Below, piece by piece: positions 49,956 to 58,207 of a stretch of 64,000 nt of DNA. Within the stretch, counting starts at the first letter, position 1; each line of letters opens with the position of its first letter. The notes under the pieces are model-generated. The model was not told the DNA's origin and searched no databases. It saw only the letters and a program-made list of their open reading frames with translations. Origin of the DNA: Ancylobacter crimeensis (GTDB lineage Bacteria; Pseudomonadota; Alphaproteobacteria; Rhizobiales; Xanthobacteraceae); NCBI RefSeq assembly GCF_023016805.1, contig NZ_JALKCH010000001.1, forward strand, positions 1 through 64,000, given 5' to 3'. The position numbers were made by a program, and so were the translations under genes.

Positions 49956-52477
49956 CGAACGAAGCCGACACCTGCCGAAAATTCGTCGTGCCCAAGCTGC
50001 AATCCGCCGGTTGGGACAGCGAACCCCATTCCATCGCCGAGCAGCGCACCATCACGGATGGCCGCGTCATTCCCGTAGGCAAGGGCTTTGTCCGCAAGCC
50101 GCCCAAGCGGGTGGATTACCTGCTGCGCTACACGCGGGGTTTTCCGCTCGCCGTGGTCGAGGCGAAGGCCAGCTACAAATCCGCGACCGATGCCGTGCAG
50201 CAGGCCCGCGACTACGCGGAAATCCTCGGCCTCAAATACGCCTACGCCACCAACGGCGCCGAAATCATCGAGATCGACTATTTCAAAGGGACGGAAACGC
50301 GCATCGCCGACTTCCCCGCACCGGATGACCTTTGGCGGCGCTATCAGGCTGGCAGCGGAATCGACACGCCCGAGCGGGTGGAGCACCTGATCGCCCCCTA
50401 CAATACGGTCGGCGGCAAGCCGCCCCGCTACTATCAACAGATCGCCATCAACCGCACGGTCGAAGCCATTCTTGCCGGAAAGAAGCGCCTGCTTCTCACG
50501 ATGGCGACGGGCACCGGCAAGACCATCGTGGCCTTCCAGATTTGTTGGAAGCTCTGGTCGAGCCGCTGGAACACGACCGGGGAACATCGCAAGCCGCGCA
50601 TCCTGTTCCTCGCCGACCGCAACATCCTCATCGACGACCCGAAGGACAAGACCTTCACGCCCTTCGGGGACGCGCGCCACAAGATCGAATCCGGCGAGAT
50701 CGTCAAAAGCCGGGAGATGTATTTCGCCATCTACCAGGCGCTTGCAGAGGACGAGCGCCGCGCGGGGCTTTTCCGCGATTATCCGCCGGACTTCTTCGAC
50801 CTCATCATCGTCGATGAATGTCACCGGGGAAGCGCGCGGGACGATAGCTCATGGCGAGTCATCCTTGAGCACTTCAAGCCCGCCTACCAGCTCGGCATGA
50901 CGGCCACGCCGCTACGCGAGGACAACCGCGACACCTACCTCTATTTCGGAAACCCGATCTACGAATACAGCCTGCGCCAGGGCATCGACGACGGTTTCCT
51001 CGCGCCCTACCGCGTGCATCGCGTCGTCACCCAATGGGACGCGGCAGGCTGGCGGCCGAGCAAGGACGAGGTTGACCGCTTCGGCCGCGCGATCCCCGAC
51101 GATGAATACCAGACCAAGGATTTCGAGCGATCTATCGCCTTGCGCGCCCGCACGGAGGCTATCGCCCGCCACCTGACCGACTTCCTCAAAAAGACCGACC
51201 GCTTCGCCAAGACCATCGTGTTCTGCGTCGATCAGGAACACGCCTCGGACATGCGGCAGGCGCTGGTCAACCTCAATGCCGATCTTGTGGCGCAGTATCC
51301 CGACTATGTGGCGCGCGTCACCGCCGACGAGGGCGCCATCGGGCGCGGCCACCTGTCGAAGTTCCAAGACCTCGAAACCAAAACGCCGGTGATCCTCACA
51401 TCGTCGCAACTGCTGACGACCGGCGTCGATGCACCGACCTGCAAGAATGTCGTGCTGGCGCGCGTTGTCGGGTCCATGAGCGAGTTCAAGCAGATCATCG
51501 GGCGCGGCACGCGCCTACGCGATGACTACGGCAAGCTGTGGTTCAACATCCTCGACTACACCGGCTCGGCCACCCGCATGTTCGCCGACCCGGATTTCGA
51601 CGGCGATCCGGCCCGGATCACGGAAGAAGAAGTCAACGACGCCGGCGAGACCACGGCGACGACGGAAATCGTCCCCGAAGGGCAGGAGCCGGAGCCCGTG
51701 CCACCGGAGGACGGCGAACCTGGCGTGATCGAACCGCCGACCGGCGAGCCGCGCAAATTCTATTTCGATGGCGGCCAGGTCGAAGTCGTGGCGCATCTGG
51801 TCCACGAGCTTGATCCGAACGGCAAGCAGCTTCGCGTCGTCAAATACACTGACTACGCCGCTGAAAGCGTCCGGTCGCTCGCGCCAACCTCCGCCGAGCT
51901 TCGCAGGCGTTGGGCCGATGCCGACCAGCGCAGCGAGATTATTGCCGCCCTGGCCGAGCGTGGCATCGACTTCGACGTGCTGGCCGAACAGACGGGCCAG
52001 ACCGAGGCCGACCCCTTCGACCTGCTTTGCCATCTGGCCTTCAACGCGCCGCTTCGTACCCGGCGCGAGCGGGCGCAGCGCCTCAAATCCGAGCGCAAGG
52101 ACTATTTCGAGAAATTCTCGCCCGAGGCGCGTCAGGTGCTCGACGAGCTTCTGGAAAAATACGCGGAACACGGCGACGCGCAGTTTGTCCTGCCGGACGT
52201 GCTCAAGGTTCCGCCCATCTCAACCCACGGCCAGCCCGCCGAAATCATCAAGCTGTTCGGTGGCCCCGACGAGCTTCGCCGGGCCGTAACCGACCTGCAA
52301 GGACTGCTCTATCCGCGGATCGCTCCAGGGCAGCCGATCCGCTTTGAACCGGAAGGCGGCCCCGGCCTTGCGGCCGGAGCCTTGTCGTGTCCGCCTCAGT
52401 CGCTGCGGCGACCGTTGGGGCGGGACCAGATGAGGGAGAAGTCTTCGCCGTCCTCGTCGTCGAAGAGGTTGGCGTAG
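49952..52477 (+). CDS. EcoEI-type HsdR subunit, altered C-terminus, orphan
   Basis: The first about 787 residues match EcoEI-type type I restriction subunits. A PD-(D/E)xK-like nuclease (RVDYLLRYTRGFPLAVVEAKAS) leads into helicase motifs: Walker A MATGTGKTIVAF, DECH, TATPLR, LTTGVDAP and IIGRGTRLRD. A C-terminal EcoEI_R_C domain runs to AVTDLQGLLY. There the family normally ends, but here the frame runs on 55 codons through sequence antisense to the DUF736 gene. A deletion or insertion joint therefore lies near 52312. No hsdM or hsdS gene is in the window, so it cannot form a standard type I system locally. Confidence 0.85.
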   Translation: MTNEADTCRKFVVPKLQSAGWDSEPHSIAEQRTITDGRVIPVGKGFVRKPPKRVDYLLRYTRGFPLAVVEAKASYKSATDAVQQARDYAEILGLKYAYATNGAEIIEIDYFKGTETRIADFPAPDDLWRRYQAGSGIDTPERVEHLIAPYNTVGGKPPRYYQQIAINRTVEAILAGKKRLLLTMATGTGKTIVAFQICWKLWSSRWNTTGEHRKPRILFLADRNILIDDPKDKTFTPFGDARHKIESGEIVKSREMYFAIYQALAEDERRAGLFRDYPPDFFDLIIVDECHRGSARDDSSWRVILEHFKPAYQLGMTATPLREDNRDTYLYFGNPIYEYSLRQGIDDGFLAPYRVHRVVTQWDAAGWRPSKDEVDRFGRAIPDDEYQTKDFERSIALRARTEAIARHLTDFLKKTDRFAKTIVFCVDQEHASDMRQALVNLNADLVAQYPDYVARVTADEGAIGRGHLSKFQDLETKTPVILTSSQLLTTGVDAPTCKNVVLARVVGSMSEFKQIIGRGTRLRDDYGKLWFNILDYTGSATRMFADPDFDGDPARITEEEVNDAGETTATTEIVPEGQEPEPVPPEDGEPGVIEPPTGEPRKFYFDGGQVEVVAHLVHELDPNGKQLRVVKYTDYAAESVRSLAPTSAELRRRWADADQRSEIIAALAERGIDFDVLAEQTGQTEADPFDLLCHLAFNAPLRTRRERAQRLKSERKDYFEKFSPEARQVLDELLEKYAEHGDAQFVLPDVLKVPPISTHGQPAEIIKLFGGPDELRRAVTDLQGLLYPRIAPGQPIRFEPEGGPGLAAGALSCPPQSLRRPLGRDQMREKSSPSSSSKRLA
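52358..52381 (-). terminator. Hairpin after DUF736 gene
   Basis: On the minus strand a 10-bp GC stem closed by a GCAA tetraloop lies 15 nt past the DUF736 stop. There is no T run, so it is terminator-like or an RNA-stabilising end. Confidence 0.4.
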
Positions 52478-52722
52478 ATCGGAGCGTTGAAGCTCGGATC
52501 GTCGAGCTTGAGGCCCAGATAGTCGCGGCCCTCGTTGGAGCGCTTGGACCAGGCGGCGCCGATCTCGGCGCGGCCGACCAAGACCCGGTGGCTGGGGGCG
52601 TTCTCGCCGCTGGCGCGCAGGTCGGGAACGATGCGTACGCCCTTGGCCTGGACGCTGAGGGTGACGATTTCGCCGGTGAATTCGTTCGAGCCGGTCTTCT
52701 TGAAGGAGCCGATGGTCGCCAT
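52396..52722 (-). CDS. DUF736 family protein
   Basis: 108 residues: MATIGSFKKTGSNEFTGEIV, LGLKLDDPSFNAPIYANLF and an acidic/Arg-rich end. DUF736 is a marker of alphaproteobacterial ICEs and plasmids; its function is unknown. ATG 52722 has GGAG upstream. Its leader resembles that of the DUF2493 gene. Confidence 0.92.
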   Translation of the reverse strand: MATIGSFKKTGSNEFTGEIVTLSVQAKGVRIVPDLRASGENAPSHRVLVGRAEIGAAWSKRSNEGRDYLGLKLDDPSFNAPIYANLFDDEDGEDFSLIWSRPNGRRSD

Positions 52723-53294
52723 TGTAAGTCTCCGTTTTCCGTTTCGAGCCCGCACCATTGCGGTCTCGATGGCGATCGACCGGCCGGAGGCGAGCGCCGA
52801 CACATCGCTTGCGACCGCAGCGAGAGCGGAGGATGGCGCAGACGCGACTTGGTTGTTTCGCGAGGAATGACGGCGCAGCCGGCAGGGGAAGAAAGTCGGG
52901 ACCAGCCGTTGTGGCTCAGGCGCTCGAGGCGAAGCCGTCCTTCGGCCAGATCAGGCCATTGAAGAGGCCGTTTTGGAGCGGGTGCTGGACGGATCGTTGG
53001 CGGAGACGGTGGAGGCCCTCGCATTGGTCCCAGAGACCCGGTCCGTGATCACTGGCGGAAACATCCCTTGAACAGGCCTGCGCTGCGCATTTCACCATTC
53101 CATCAGCCCTGACGGAACGCTTCGACACTGAGGTTCCTCCGGCCACGACGTCGCTGCCGCTTCCGGCGCGCTCCACCGTTCCGCAACAGGCAGGCCCAGC
53201 CTCGGCCCGCAATTCCGCTTCCTGTCGGGCCAACCTGATGGCGTGCGCGAGAAGGCCATACGCCGTCTGGTCCCGCTCCGAATGAATGTCGGGG
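52723..53294. other. Leader of DUF736 and unassigned DNA
   Basis: The first 150 bp (52723-52875) is the DUF736 leader with the repeat described separately. The rest (52876-53294) shows no recognised gene apart from a weak minus-strand frame (52916-53311). Confidence 0.3.
52827..52874 (-). repeat. Shared leader element, copy A
   Basis: Read on the minus strand it contains TCGCGAAACAA and, after a variable stretch, CGCCATCCTCCGC. It lies 105 bp upstream of the DUF736 start. Copy B at 56115-56160 lies 108 bp upstream of the DUF2493 start in the same orientation. Confidence 0.5.
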
Positions 53295-53311
53295 TTAGGT
53301 GTCGGACACAT
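52916..53311 (-). CDS. Doubtful small gene, unknown
   Basis: 131-residue frame starting within the tail of the amber-interrupted gene (17-bp overlap). The first 40 residues (PNPDIHSERDQTAYGLLAHA; IRLARQEAELRAEAG) look protein-like and helical, the remainder is low in recognisable structure. Overlap suggests coupling, but I recognise no family. It could be a real gene with an altered 3' part. Confidence 0.25.
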   Translation of the reverse strand: MCPTPNPDIHSERDQTAYGLLAHAIRLARQEAELRAEAGPACCGTVERAGSGSDVVAGGTSVSKRSVRADGMVKCAAQACSRDVSASDHGPGLWDQCEGLHRLRQRSVQHPLQNGLFNGLIWPKDGFASSA

Positions 53312-53735
53312 GCCCCGCCACAGGGCTGGACGCAGCCATTCCGGTGATACAGGCGAACGCGACGATGCCGACCGCGATGGCTCCGATGATCGAGAATGCG
53401 GTCTGCCATGCCTCGGACGGCATAGTGTGTTTCACGATACCATGAGTGGCATGGAAACCGGCGACCACGGCCGGGGCGACAAAGGCCGCGGCGATGAGCA
53501 GCCGCGCCCAGGTTGGACGGACGGTCGCGAGCAGCAATTGGCCGAGGCCGAAGGTAAGACCTGCGGCGACAAAACCGACAAGGATCGCGCCGAGCCATCC
53601 GGCGCCAGTGCCATAGGCCCATGTGCCTGCGGTCACGGCCGCGAAGAACGGAAGTGCGAATACCGCAAGCGTGAACAGCAGCTAGCAGAGGAAGCCGATG
53701 GCGGCGATGCTGAGAAGAATGCCGATGAAGATCAT
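53295..53735 (-). pseudogene. Membrane protein gene with an amber codon
   Basis: From ATG 53735 the frame reads MIFIGILLSIAAIGFLC, then TAG at 53684-53682 (codon 18), then LLFTLAVFALPFFAAVTAG and on through four TM segments to 53295. Reading through gives a coherent 146-residue membrane protein; a Trp (TGG to TAG) at that position fits the local pattern. Internal GTG 53636 could give a shortened product. The family is a small island-borne membrane protein of unknown role. Confidence 0.7.
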
Positions 53736-53867
53736 GGTGGTGACTCCGCAAATGTCAGACGGATGCGCCTCCACAACCACCATGACGCGACAGCGAGATT
53801 AGCAGAAATTCTGTCGCCGGGGGAGCGCAAGCGCGCCGCGTCCGCCGTTCGTGCGACCCTGTTTGCC

Positions 53868-54035
53868 TCATGAGGCGAAGGGGTCGATTTCACCGATGAT
53901 GGCTTCGTCGTCGCCGTCATATTCTGCCGCCGGGGTGACGGAGAGCGTGCCGTCGCCGGCGCGGTAGATGACGATGGCGGCCATCAGGGTGGTGGCGAGG
54001 CTGAAGGCGAAGGCGTGAGCGGTTTGAAAGGACAT
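53868..54035 (-). CDS. Small TM protein, unknown
   Basis: 55 residues: one TM helix (about 5-23, TAHAFAFSLATTLMAAIVIY) and an acidic tail ending DDEAIIGEIDPFAS. CAGGAG stands upstream of ATG 54035. Similar short genes occur beside DUF736 genes on alphaproteobacterial elements, as I recall. Function unknown. Confidence 0.6.
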   Translation of the reverse strand: MSFQTAHAFAFSLATTLMAAIVIYRAGDGTLSVTPAAEYDGDDEAIIGEIDPFAS

Positions 54036-54321
54036 CGACCTGGCTCCTGCTTGAGCGGAGGTCGATCCCCCGCTGACAGGCGCCCGGAGAGTTCGGCCGT
54101 TGGCCGCAATCACCGCGCAAGGCGCAGCCGGAGCGGCGGCACGCACATGCGTAGTCCGACCCTTTACGGGTTGATGGCGTCAGGCCATCGGCGGAACCAA
54201 AGGATCAGCGTCTTGAAGCGGGGGTGGTCGTCCGATCAGGAGACCATGATGCGTGTCTGCTTGCCGCAAGGGCCGTTTCTGGCGGTTTGCCCGGTCCACT
54301 CCGAATGCTGGTGGCAGGTCG

Positions 54322-54744
54322 TCAGCGCCCGGTTTTCCAAGGGTCGATGACCTCGACATTGGCGGCGTCGAACGCGCTGGTGTCGCGTGTGGCGACGACG
54401 AAGCCCTTGGCGGCCGCGATCGCGGCGATGTAACCGTCGGGGGTCGGGAAGCCTTTCCCGGCCGTTCGGGCTTTGACGGCGAGATTCGCGTAATGTCGCG
54501 CGGCATCTATGTCGAACGGCAGGATGCGATCGGTGAACAACTCCATCACCCCCTCGATAGCATCGGTGAGCCTGTCCTTGCGCTTGCCGTCGGGGAGCGC
54601 GCCGATACCGAACATCAGTTCGGCGATGGTGATGCTGGAGAGAAAGAGCGTTTCCGCCGCCTGCTCGTCGAGCCAGGCCCGCATGGCTTCGTCGGGCGCG
54701 GGTTTCATGGCCTCCGATACGACATTGGTGTCGAGGAGGATCAT
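54322..54744 (-). CDS. VapC-type PIN-domain toxin
   Basis: 140 residues. PIN-domain acidic residues are in place: Asp5 (MILLDTNVVSE), Glu42 (TIAELMFG), Asp103 (FPTPDGYIAAIA) and Asp121 (ATRDTSAF). It resembles FitB/VapC ribonucleases that cut tRNA or other RNA. It overlaps its antitoxin gene by 4 bp. It looks intact. Confidence 0.9.
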   Translation of the reverse strand: MILLDTNVVSEAMKPAPDEAMRAWLDEQAAETLFLSSITIAELMFGIGALPDGKRKDRLTDAIEGVMELFTDRILPFDIDAARHYANLAVKARTAGKGFPTPDGYIAAIAAAKGFVVATRDTSAFDAANVEVIDPWKTGR

Positions 54745-54995
54745 TCGAAGCTCATCGGCTTGGCGAGCGTCTTGTCGCGCGCCTGGTCGAGGGCGTCGAC
54801 GTCCTCATTGGTGAGGCCGAGGCGGCGGCTGCATTCCGCGAGCGCCGTGCCAAGCCGAAGGCGCGTGTCGGGACGAACAGCCGCTTCGAGGATATCGCGC
54901 ATCTCAGCCTCGGTACTGCGGCCGTGCTGGGCGGCGCGCACCTTGAGCGCGCGGTGCGTCGCGTCGGACAGGTTCCGGATCGTGACGGCTGGCAT
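54741..54995 (-). CDS. FitA/VapB-like antitoxin
   Basis: 84 residues. The N-terminal ribbon-helix-helix (VTIRNLSDATHRALKVRAAQHGRSTEAEMRDIL) binds DNA, and the C-terminal segment should wrap the PIN toxin. CAGGAGG precedes ATG 54995. TGATATCTATGATAGCA at about 55017-55033, with two TGATA half-sites, is a likely autoregulatory operator. Confidence 0.88.
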   Translation of the reverse strand: MPAVTIRNLSDATHRALKVRAAQHGRSTEAEMRDILEAAVRPDTRLRLGTALAECSRRLGLTNEDVDALDQARDKTLAKPMSFE

Positions 54996-55080
54996 GATAG
55001 CGCCTCCTGCAAAGTTGATATCTATGATAGCAAAGTAGAGAAAGTACCATCATTTTTCAAGATGGGGCTGAAGGCGGCGC

Positions 55081-56007
55081 TCATGCGCCGCCCGAGCCGA
55101 ACCGATAGACCGGGATGCCCATCTTGCGGGCCTTGTCGGCGAGATTGTCCTGAATGCCCGTGCCAGGGAAGATCACGACCCCGATTGGCACGACGCTGAG
55201 CATCTGATCGTTGCGTTTGAAGGGCGCCGCCTTGGCGTGCTTGGTCCAGTCGGGCTTGAAGCCGACCTGCGGCACCTTGCGGCTGTCGGCCCAGCGGGAA
55301 GCGATCTTTTCGGCGCCCTTCGGCGAGCCGTCGTGCAGCAGCACCATATCGGGGTGCTTGGCGTGGATCTGATCGAGCTTGGCCCAGATATGCTTGTGGT
55401 CGGCGGTGTCGCCACCCGAGAAGGCGATCTTCGGTCCGGCTGGCACGAGCACCTCGCTATCCGCGCGCCTCCTGGCGGCGAGGAAGTCGCGGCTGTCGAT
55501 CAGCGACGCGGTGAGGTGACGATGGTTGACCCGCGATCCGGTGCGTTGCGACCAGGGTGAGCCGGTGGCGATGCGATAGCGCTCGGCGGCAGCCTCGCGG
55601 AAGCTTTCCATGTCGTCGCGGCGGTCGATCAGGTTCATGCCGATGTCGATGAGGCGCTCGAGCTGGAGGGATTTCACCTCGGAGCCGTCTTGTTCGCGCT
55701 GAAGCTGCTTTTGGACTTGCTCGTTGTCGTCGAGCTTCTGTTCGATCCGGTCCACCGCGCGGTGGAAGATGTTGACGGTCGACCAGAGCAGATCGGGGAG
55801 ATCGAAATCGAGGCTCGTGTCGGTGATCGTGGCGACGAGGGCGTCGAAGATGTCGGCGACGGCGCCTGCGATGATGCGGTCTTCCGGCGGCGGGCGCTGG
55901 TCGAGTTCGTCTTCGGAAGGGCGATAGCCGTGGAGTTGCAAGTCCTGGATCAGCTGGTCGGTCGGGGATGACTCGTGGTGCGGTTCGTAGTCGTCGTGCT
56001 CGCTCAT
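55081..56007 (-). CDS. DUF2493 (SLOG-like) protein
   Basis: 308 residues. The N-terminal 180 residues are helical and charged. The C-terminal DUF2493 domain has the nucleotide-binding style strand KIAFSGGDTADHKHIWAKL, MVLLHDGSPKGAEKIASRWA and VVIFPGTGIQDNLADKARKMG. SLOG-type folds bind nucleotide-derived ligands; the role is unknown. Common on alphaproteobacterial ICEs. Its leader holds copy B of the shared element. Confidence 0.88.
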   Translation of the reverse strand: MSEHDDYEPHHESSPTDQLIQDLQLHGYRPSEDELDQRPPPEDRIIAGAVADIFDALVATITDTSLDFDLPDLLWSTVNIFHRAVDRIEQKLDDNEQVQKQLQREQDGSEVKSLQLERLIDIGMNLIDRRDDMESFREAAAERYRIATGSPWSQRTGSRVNHRHLTASLIDSRDFLAARRRADSEVLVPAGPKIAFSGGDTADHKHIWAKLDQIHAKHPDMVLLHDGSPKGAEKIASRWADSRKVPQVGFKPDWTKHAKAAPFKRNDQMLSVVPIGVVIFPGTGIQDNLADKARKMGIPVYRFGSGGA

Positions 56008-56114
56008 GGGATGCTCCGTCGGATTGGACCGCGACCGTCGCGGCCTTCATGGCGACGAAGCTGTCGGGCGGGACGGACCTGCACCCGGAGCGTGAGCCGA
56101 AGGGCCGAAGCGTC

Positions 56115-56160
56115 AGCGGAGGATGGCGAAGGCCGGCAATTTTGTTTCGCGATGGAAAGA
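56115..56160 (-). repeat. Shared leader element, copy B
   Basis: Same layout as copy A (52827-52874): on the minus strand TCGCGAAACAA then CGCCATCCTCCGC, 108 bp before the DUF2493 ATG. The bases between element and ATG also show scattered identity (TCGCCAT then GCCGC or ACCGC). Confidence 0.5.
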
Positions 56161-56512
56161 CCCGAAGGGTCGCCGGAAAATCGTCGGCAGGAGCCATTGC
56201 CGATCCGGCCCGGCTGACGGCCGATCGCTCTCTCGAAGGCCGAGGCGCGGTCCCCTTCCGATGGTGGGCGCATCCTTGTGGGCATGGCGGTTGTGCGCCG
56301 CCCTCCAGCCCTTTCCGGCGATGCCGTCAGGCTCAGGACGCGGCCGGCGTCTTTCAGCGGAGACTCGGGAGCGCATGTCTCAGTGAGGACCTACAGAAGG
56401 TGGCGGACGACCTCGCGCGGGATGGGTCTGCCGGGGGCTCGCGCGGGGTTGGATGAAGAATGCAGGATGCGAATACGGATCATTCATGCATGGCTTGATA
56501 CGGAAAGAGATC

Positions 56513-56524
56513 ATCAAGCTTGAT
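56513..56524. promoter_or_regulatory. Palindrome upstream of hipB
   Basis: ATCAAGCTTGAT is a perfect 12-bp palindrome 66 bp before ATG 56590, inside an AT-rich stretch with several GATA and TATC words. HipB-type antitoxins bind such dyads to repress their operon. Confidence 0.4.
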
Positions 56525-56589
56525 ATCGCCGAGGAAAATGATATGTTTTCGCGTCATGTTTGGCTGTGAAGATATGTTAAGGGATCTCC

Positions 56590-56901
56590 ATGCGACCTGA
56601 ATCGGAAACCCTGCATGAGATTGGCAGGCTCCTCGGGCAGGCCCGGACGGCTGCCGGGCTGACGCAGGAGCAGGTTGCCGAACTGGCTGGCATATCCCGG
56701 CCGCGCTACCGCGATATCGAGAAGGGGACGGCTGCTGCCCGCGCGACGACGCTCATGAACATCGCGCGCGCGCTCGGGCTGGAGATGATGCTGGTGCCGC
56801 AAACCATGGTTCCAGCCATCGACGCGCTGATGCATCCACACGACGACGATGACCGCCCCGCCTTCGCCGTGCAGTCGGACGAGGGAGATGACCATGGCTG
56901 A
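56590..56901 (+). CDS. hipB: HipB-like antitoxin
   Basis: 103 residues with an XRE-type HTH (LGQARTAAGLTQEQVAELAG; ISRPRYRDIEKG) and a mobile acidic C-terminus. It should neutralise HipA and repress the operon. Stop overlaps the hipA start by 8 bp. Confidence 0.88.
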   Translation: MRPESETLHEIGRLLGQARTAAGLTQEQVAELAGISRPRYRDIEKGTAAARATTLMNIARALGLEMMLVPQTMVPAIDALMHPHDDDDRPAFAVQSDEGDDHG

Positions 56902-58147
56902 CAAGCCATTTGCACGCAGGGCGGTCCAGTCGCTCGACGTGTTTCTGAACGCGCTGAAGGTCGGCACGATCGTCAGGACGCCGGGTGATTTCAATGCGTT
57001 TAGTTTCGATGAGGCGTATCGCGCGGGGGGCGGTTCGCCGACTTTAAGCCTTTCGTTCCGGGCAGCGACCGGCGGTTTGCGCAAAGATCCCAAGCCTCTG
57101 GCCGGCGCGCTTCCGGCGTTCTTCGCGAACCTGCTGCCGGAAGACAAGCTGCGCGAGGCCATGGAAAAGCACCATGCCGGCGATGTTCGTCCGGGCAATG
57201 ATTTCGACCTGCTCGCGGCGCTCGGCGCGGATCTGCCGGGCGCGGTGCGGGTCGTGCCCGGTGATGGCATGAATGAGGCTCCGCTAACCGCAGCACATGA
57301 AAAGCCCAAAGCGCGCTTTTCTCTTGCCGGCGTGCAGATGAAGCTGTCGGTGATGAAGAACACCGGCAAGGGCGGCGGGCTGACGCTTCCGCTCGACGAC
57401 GGCGATGGGCAGTATATCGCCAAGTTCCCCTCGACGGCGTTTCCCGGAGTATCGGAAAACGAATTCGCCGCGCTCGCACTTGCGGCGGCGATCGGCATGG
57501 ATGTCCCGGAGCGCGAGCTCGTTGCCAAATCGGATTTCGAGGGAATACCGCAAGAGTTCGACACGCTGGCCGAAGGCCGGGTGCTCCTCATTAGGCGCTT
57601 CGACCGCGGCGCCGACGGGACACGCATTCATATCGAGGATTTCGCCCAGGTCTTCGGCGTCTACCCCGCCCGTAAATATGAAGGCGCGGCCTATCACGAC
57701 ATTGCCGCGGCATTGACCGCCGCGATTTCGCCCGCCGCCGCGCTGGAGTTCGTTCGCCGTCTGGCGCTGGCGGTCGTGACGGGCAATGGCGACATGCACC
57801 TGAAAAACTGGTCGCTGATCTATCCAGGCGACGGGAGCACGCCCGCGTTCGCGCCGGCTTATGATCTGCTGTCGACCGTTCCCTATATGCCCGCCGACAA
57901 TCTGGCGCTGTCGCTGGGCGGAGAGCGATCGTTCAAGGCGTTGTCGGCGCCGCGATGGAAGGCTTTCGCCAATCGCGCCAGATTGCCCGAGCCCGCGGTC
58001 ATGAAGGCGGTGGTGGAGACGATCGGCCGCGTCGATGCCTGCTGGTGGACACTTCCCGAACGCGATGCCGTACCCGAGCCCGTCCTCGAACGGATCGATG
58101 CGCATGTGCGTGCGATGATGCCGATCCTGAAGAGCTGCGCCGAATAG
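56894..58147 (+). CDS. hipA: HipA-like Ser/Thr kinase toxin
   Basis: 417 residues. The N-subdomain-1 (couple_hipA) begins around SLDVFLNALKVGTI. The kinase part has the P-loop-like RFSLAGVQMKLSV, catalytic Asp300 in GNGDMHLKNWSL and the metal Asp324 in PAYDLLSTV. HipA proteins phosphorylate aminoacyl-tRNA synthetases and induce dormancy. All key residues are present, so it is probably active. Confidence 0.9.
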   Translation: MADKPFARRAVQSLDVFLNALKVGTIVRTPGDFNAFSFDEAYRAGGGSPTLSLSFRAATGGLRKDPKPLAGALPAFFANLLPEDKLREAMEKHHAGDVRPGNDFDLLAALGADLPGAVRVVPGDGMNEAPLTAAHEKPKARFSLAGVQMKLSVMKNTGKGGGLTLPLDDGDGQYIAKFPSTAFPGVSENEFAALALAAAIGMDVPERELVAKSDFEGIPQEFDTLAEGRVLLIRRFDRGADGTRIHIEDFAQVFGVYPARKYEGAAYHDIAAALTAAISPAAALEFVRRLALAVVTGNGDMHLKNWSLIYPGDGSTPAFAPAYDLLSTVPYMPADNLALSLGGERSFKALSAPRWKAFANRARLPEPAVMKAVVETIGRVDACWWTLPERDAVPEPVLERIDAHVRAMMPILKSCAE

Positions 58148-58207
58148 ACGCGCAGGCGCTGAGTGGATTCAGCGCTTGCCGGGATTTCCGCCAACTGTCT
58201 CGTGGTA

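Larger units (their letters stand above)
56008..56589. other. Divergent intergenic region, DUF2493 and hipB
   Basis: About 580 bp. The left 150 bp is the DUF2493 leader with repeat copy B. The middle has no recognised gene. The right 90 bp is AT-richer with palindromes before hipB. Confidence 0.35.
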
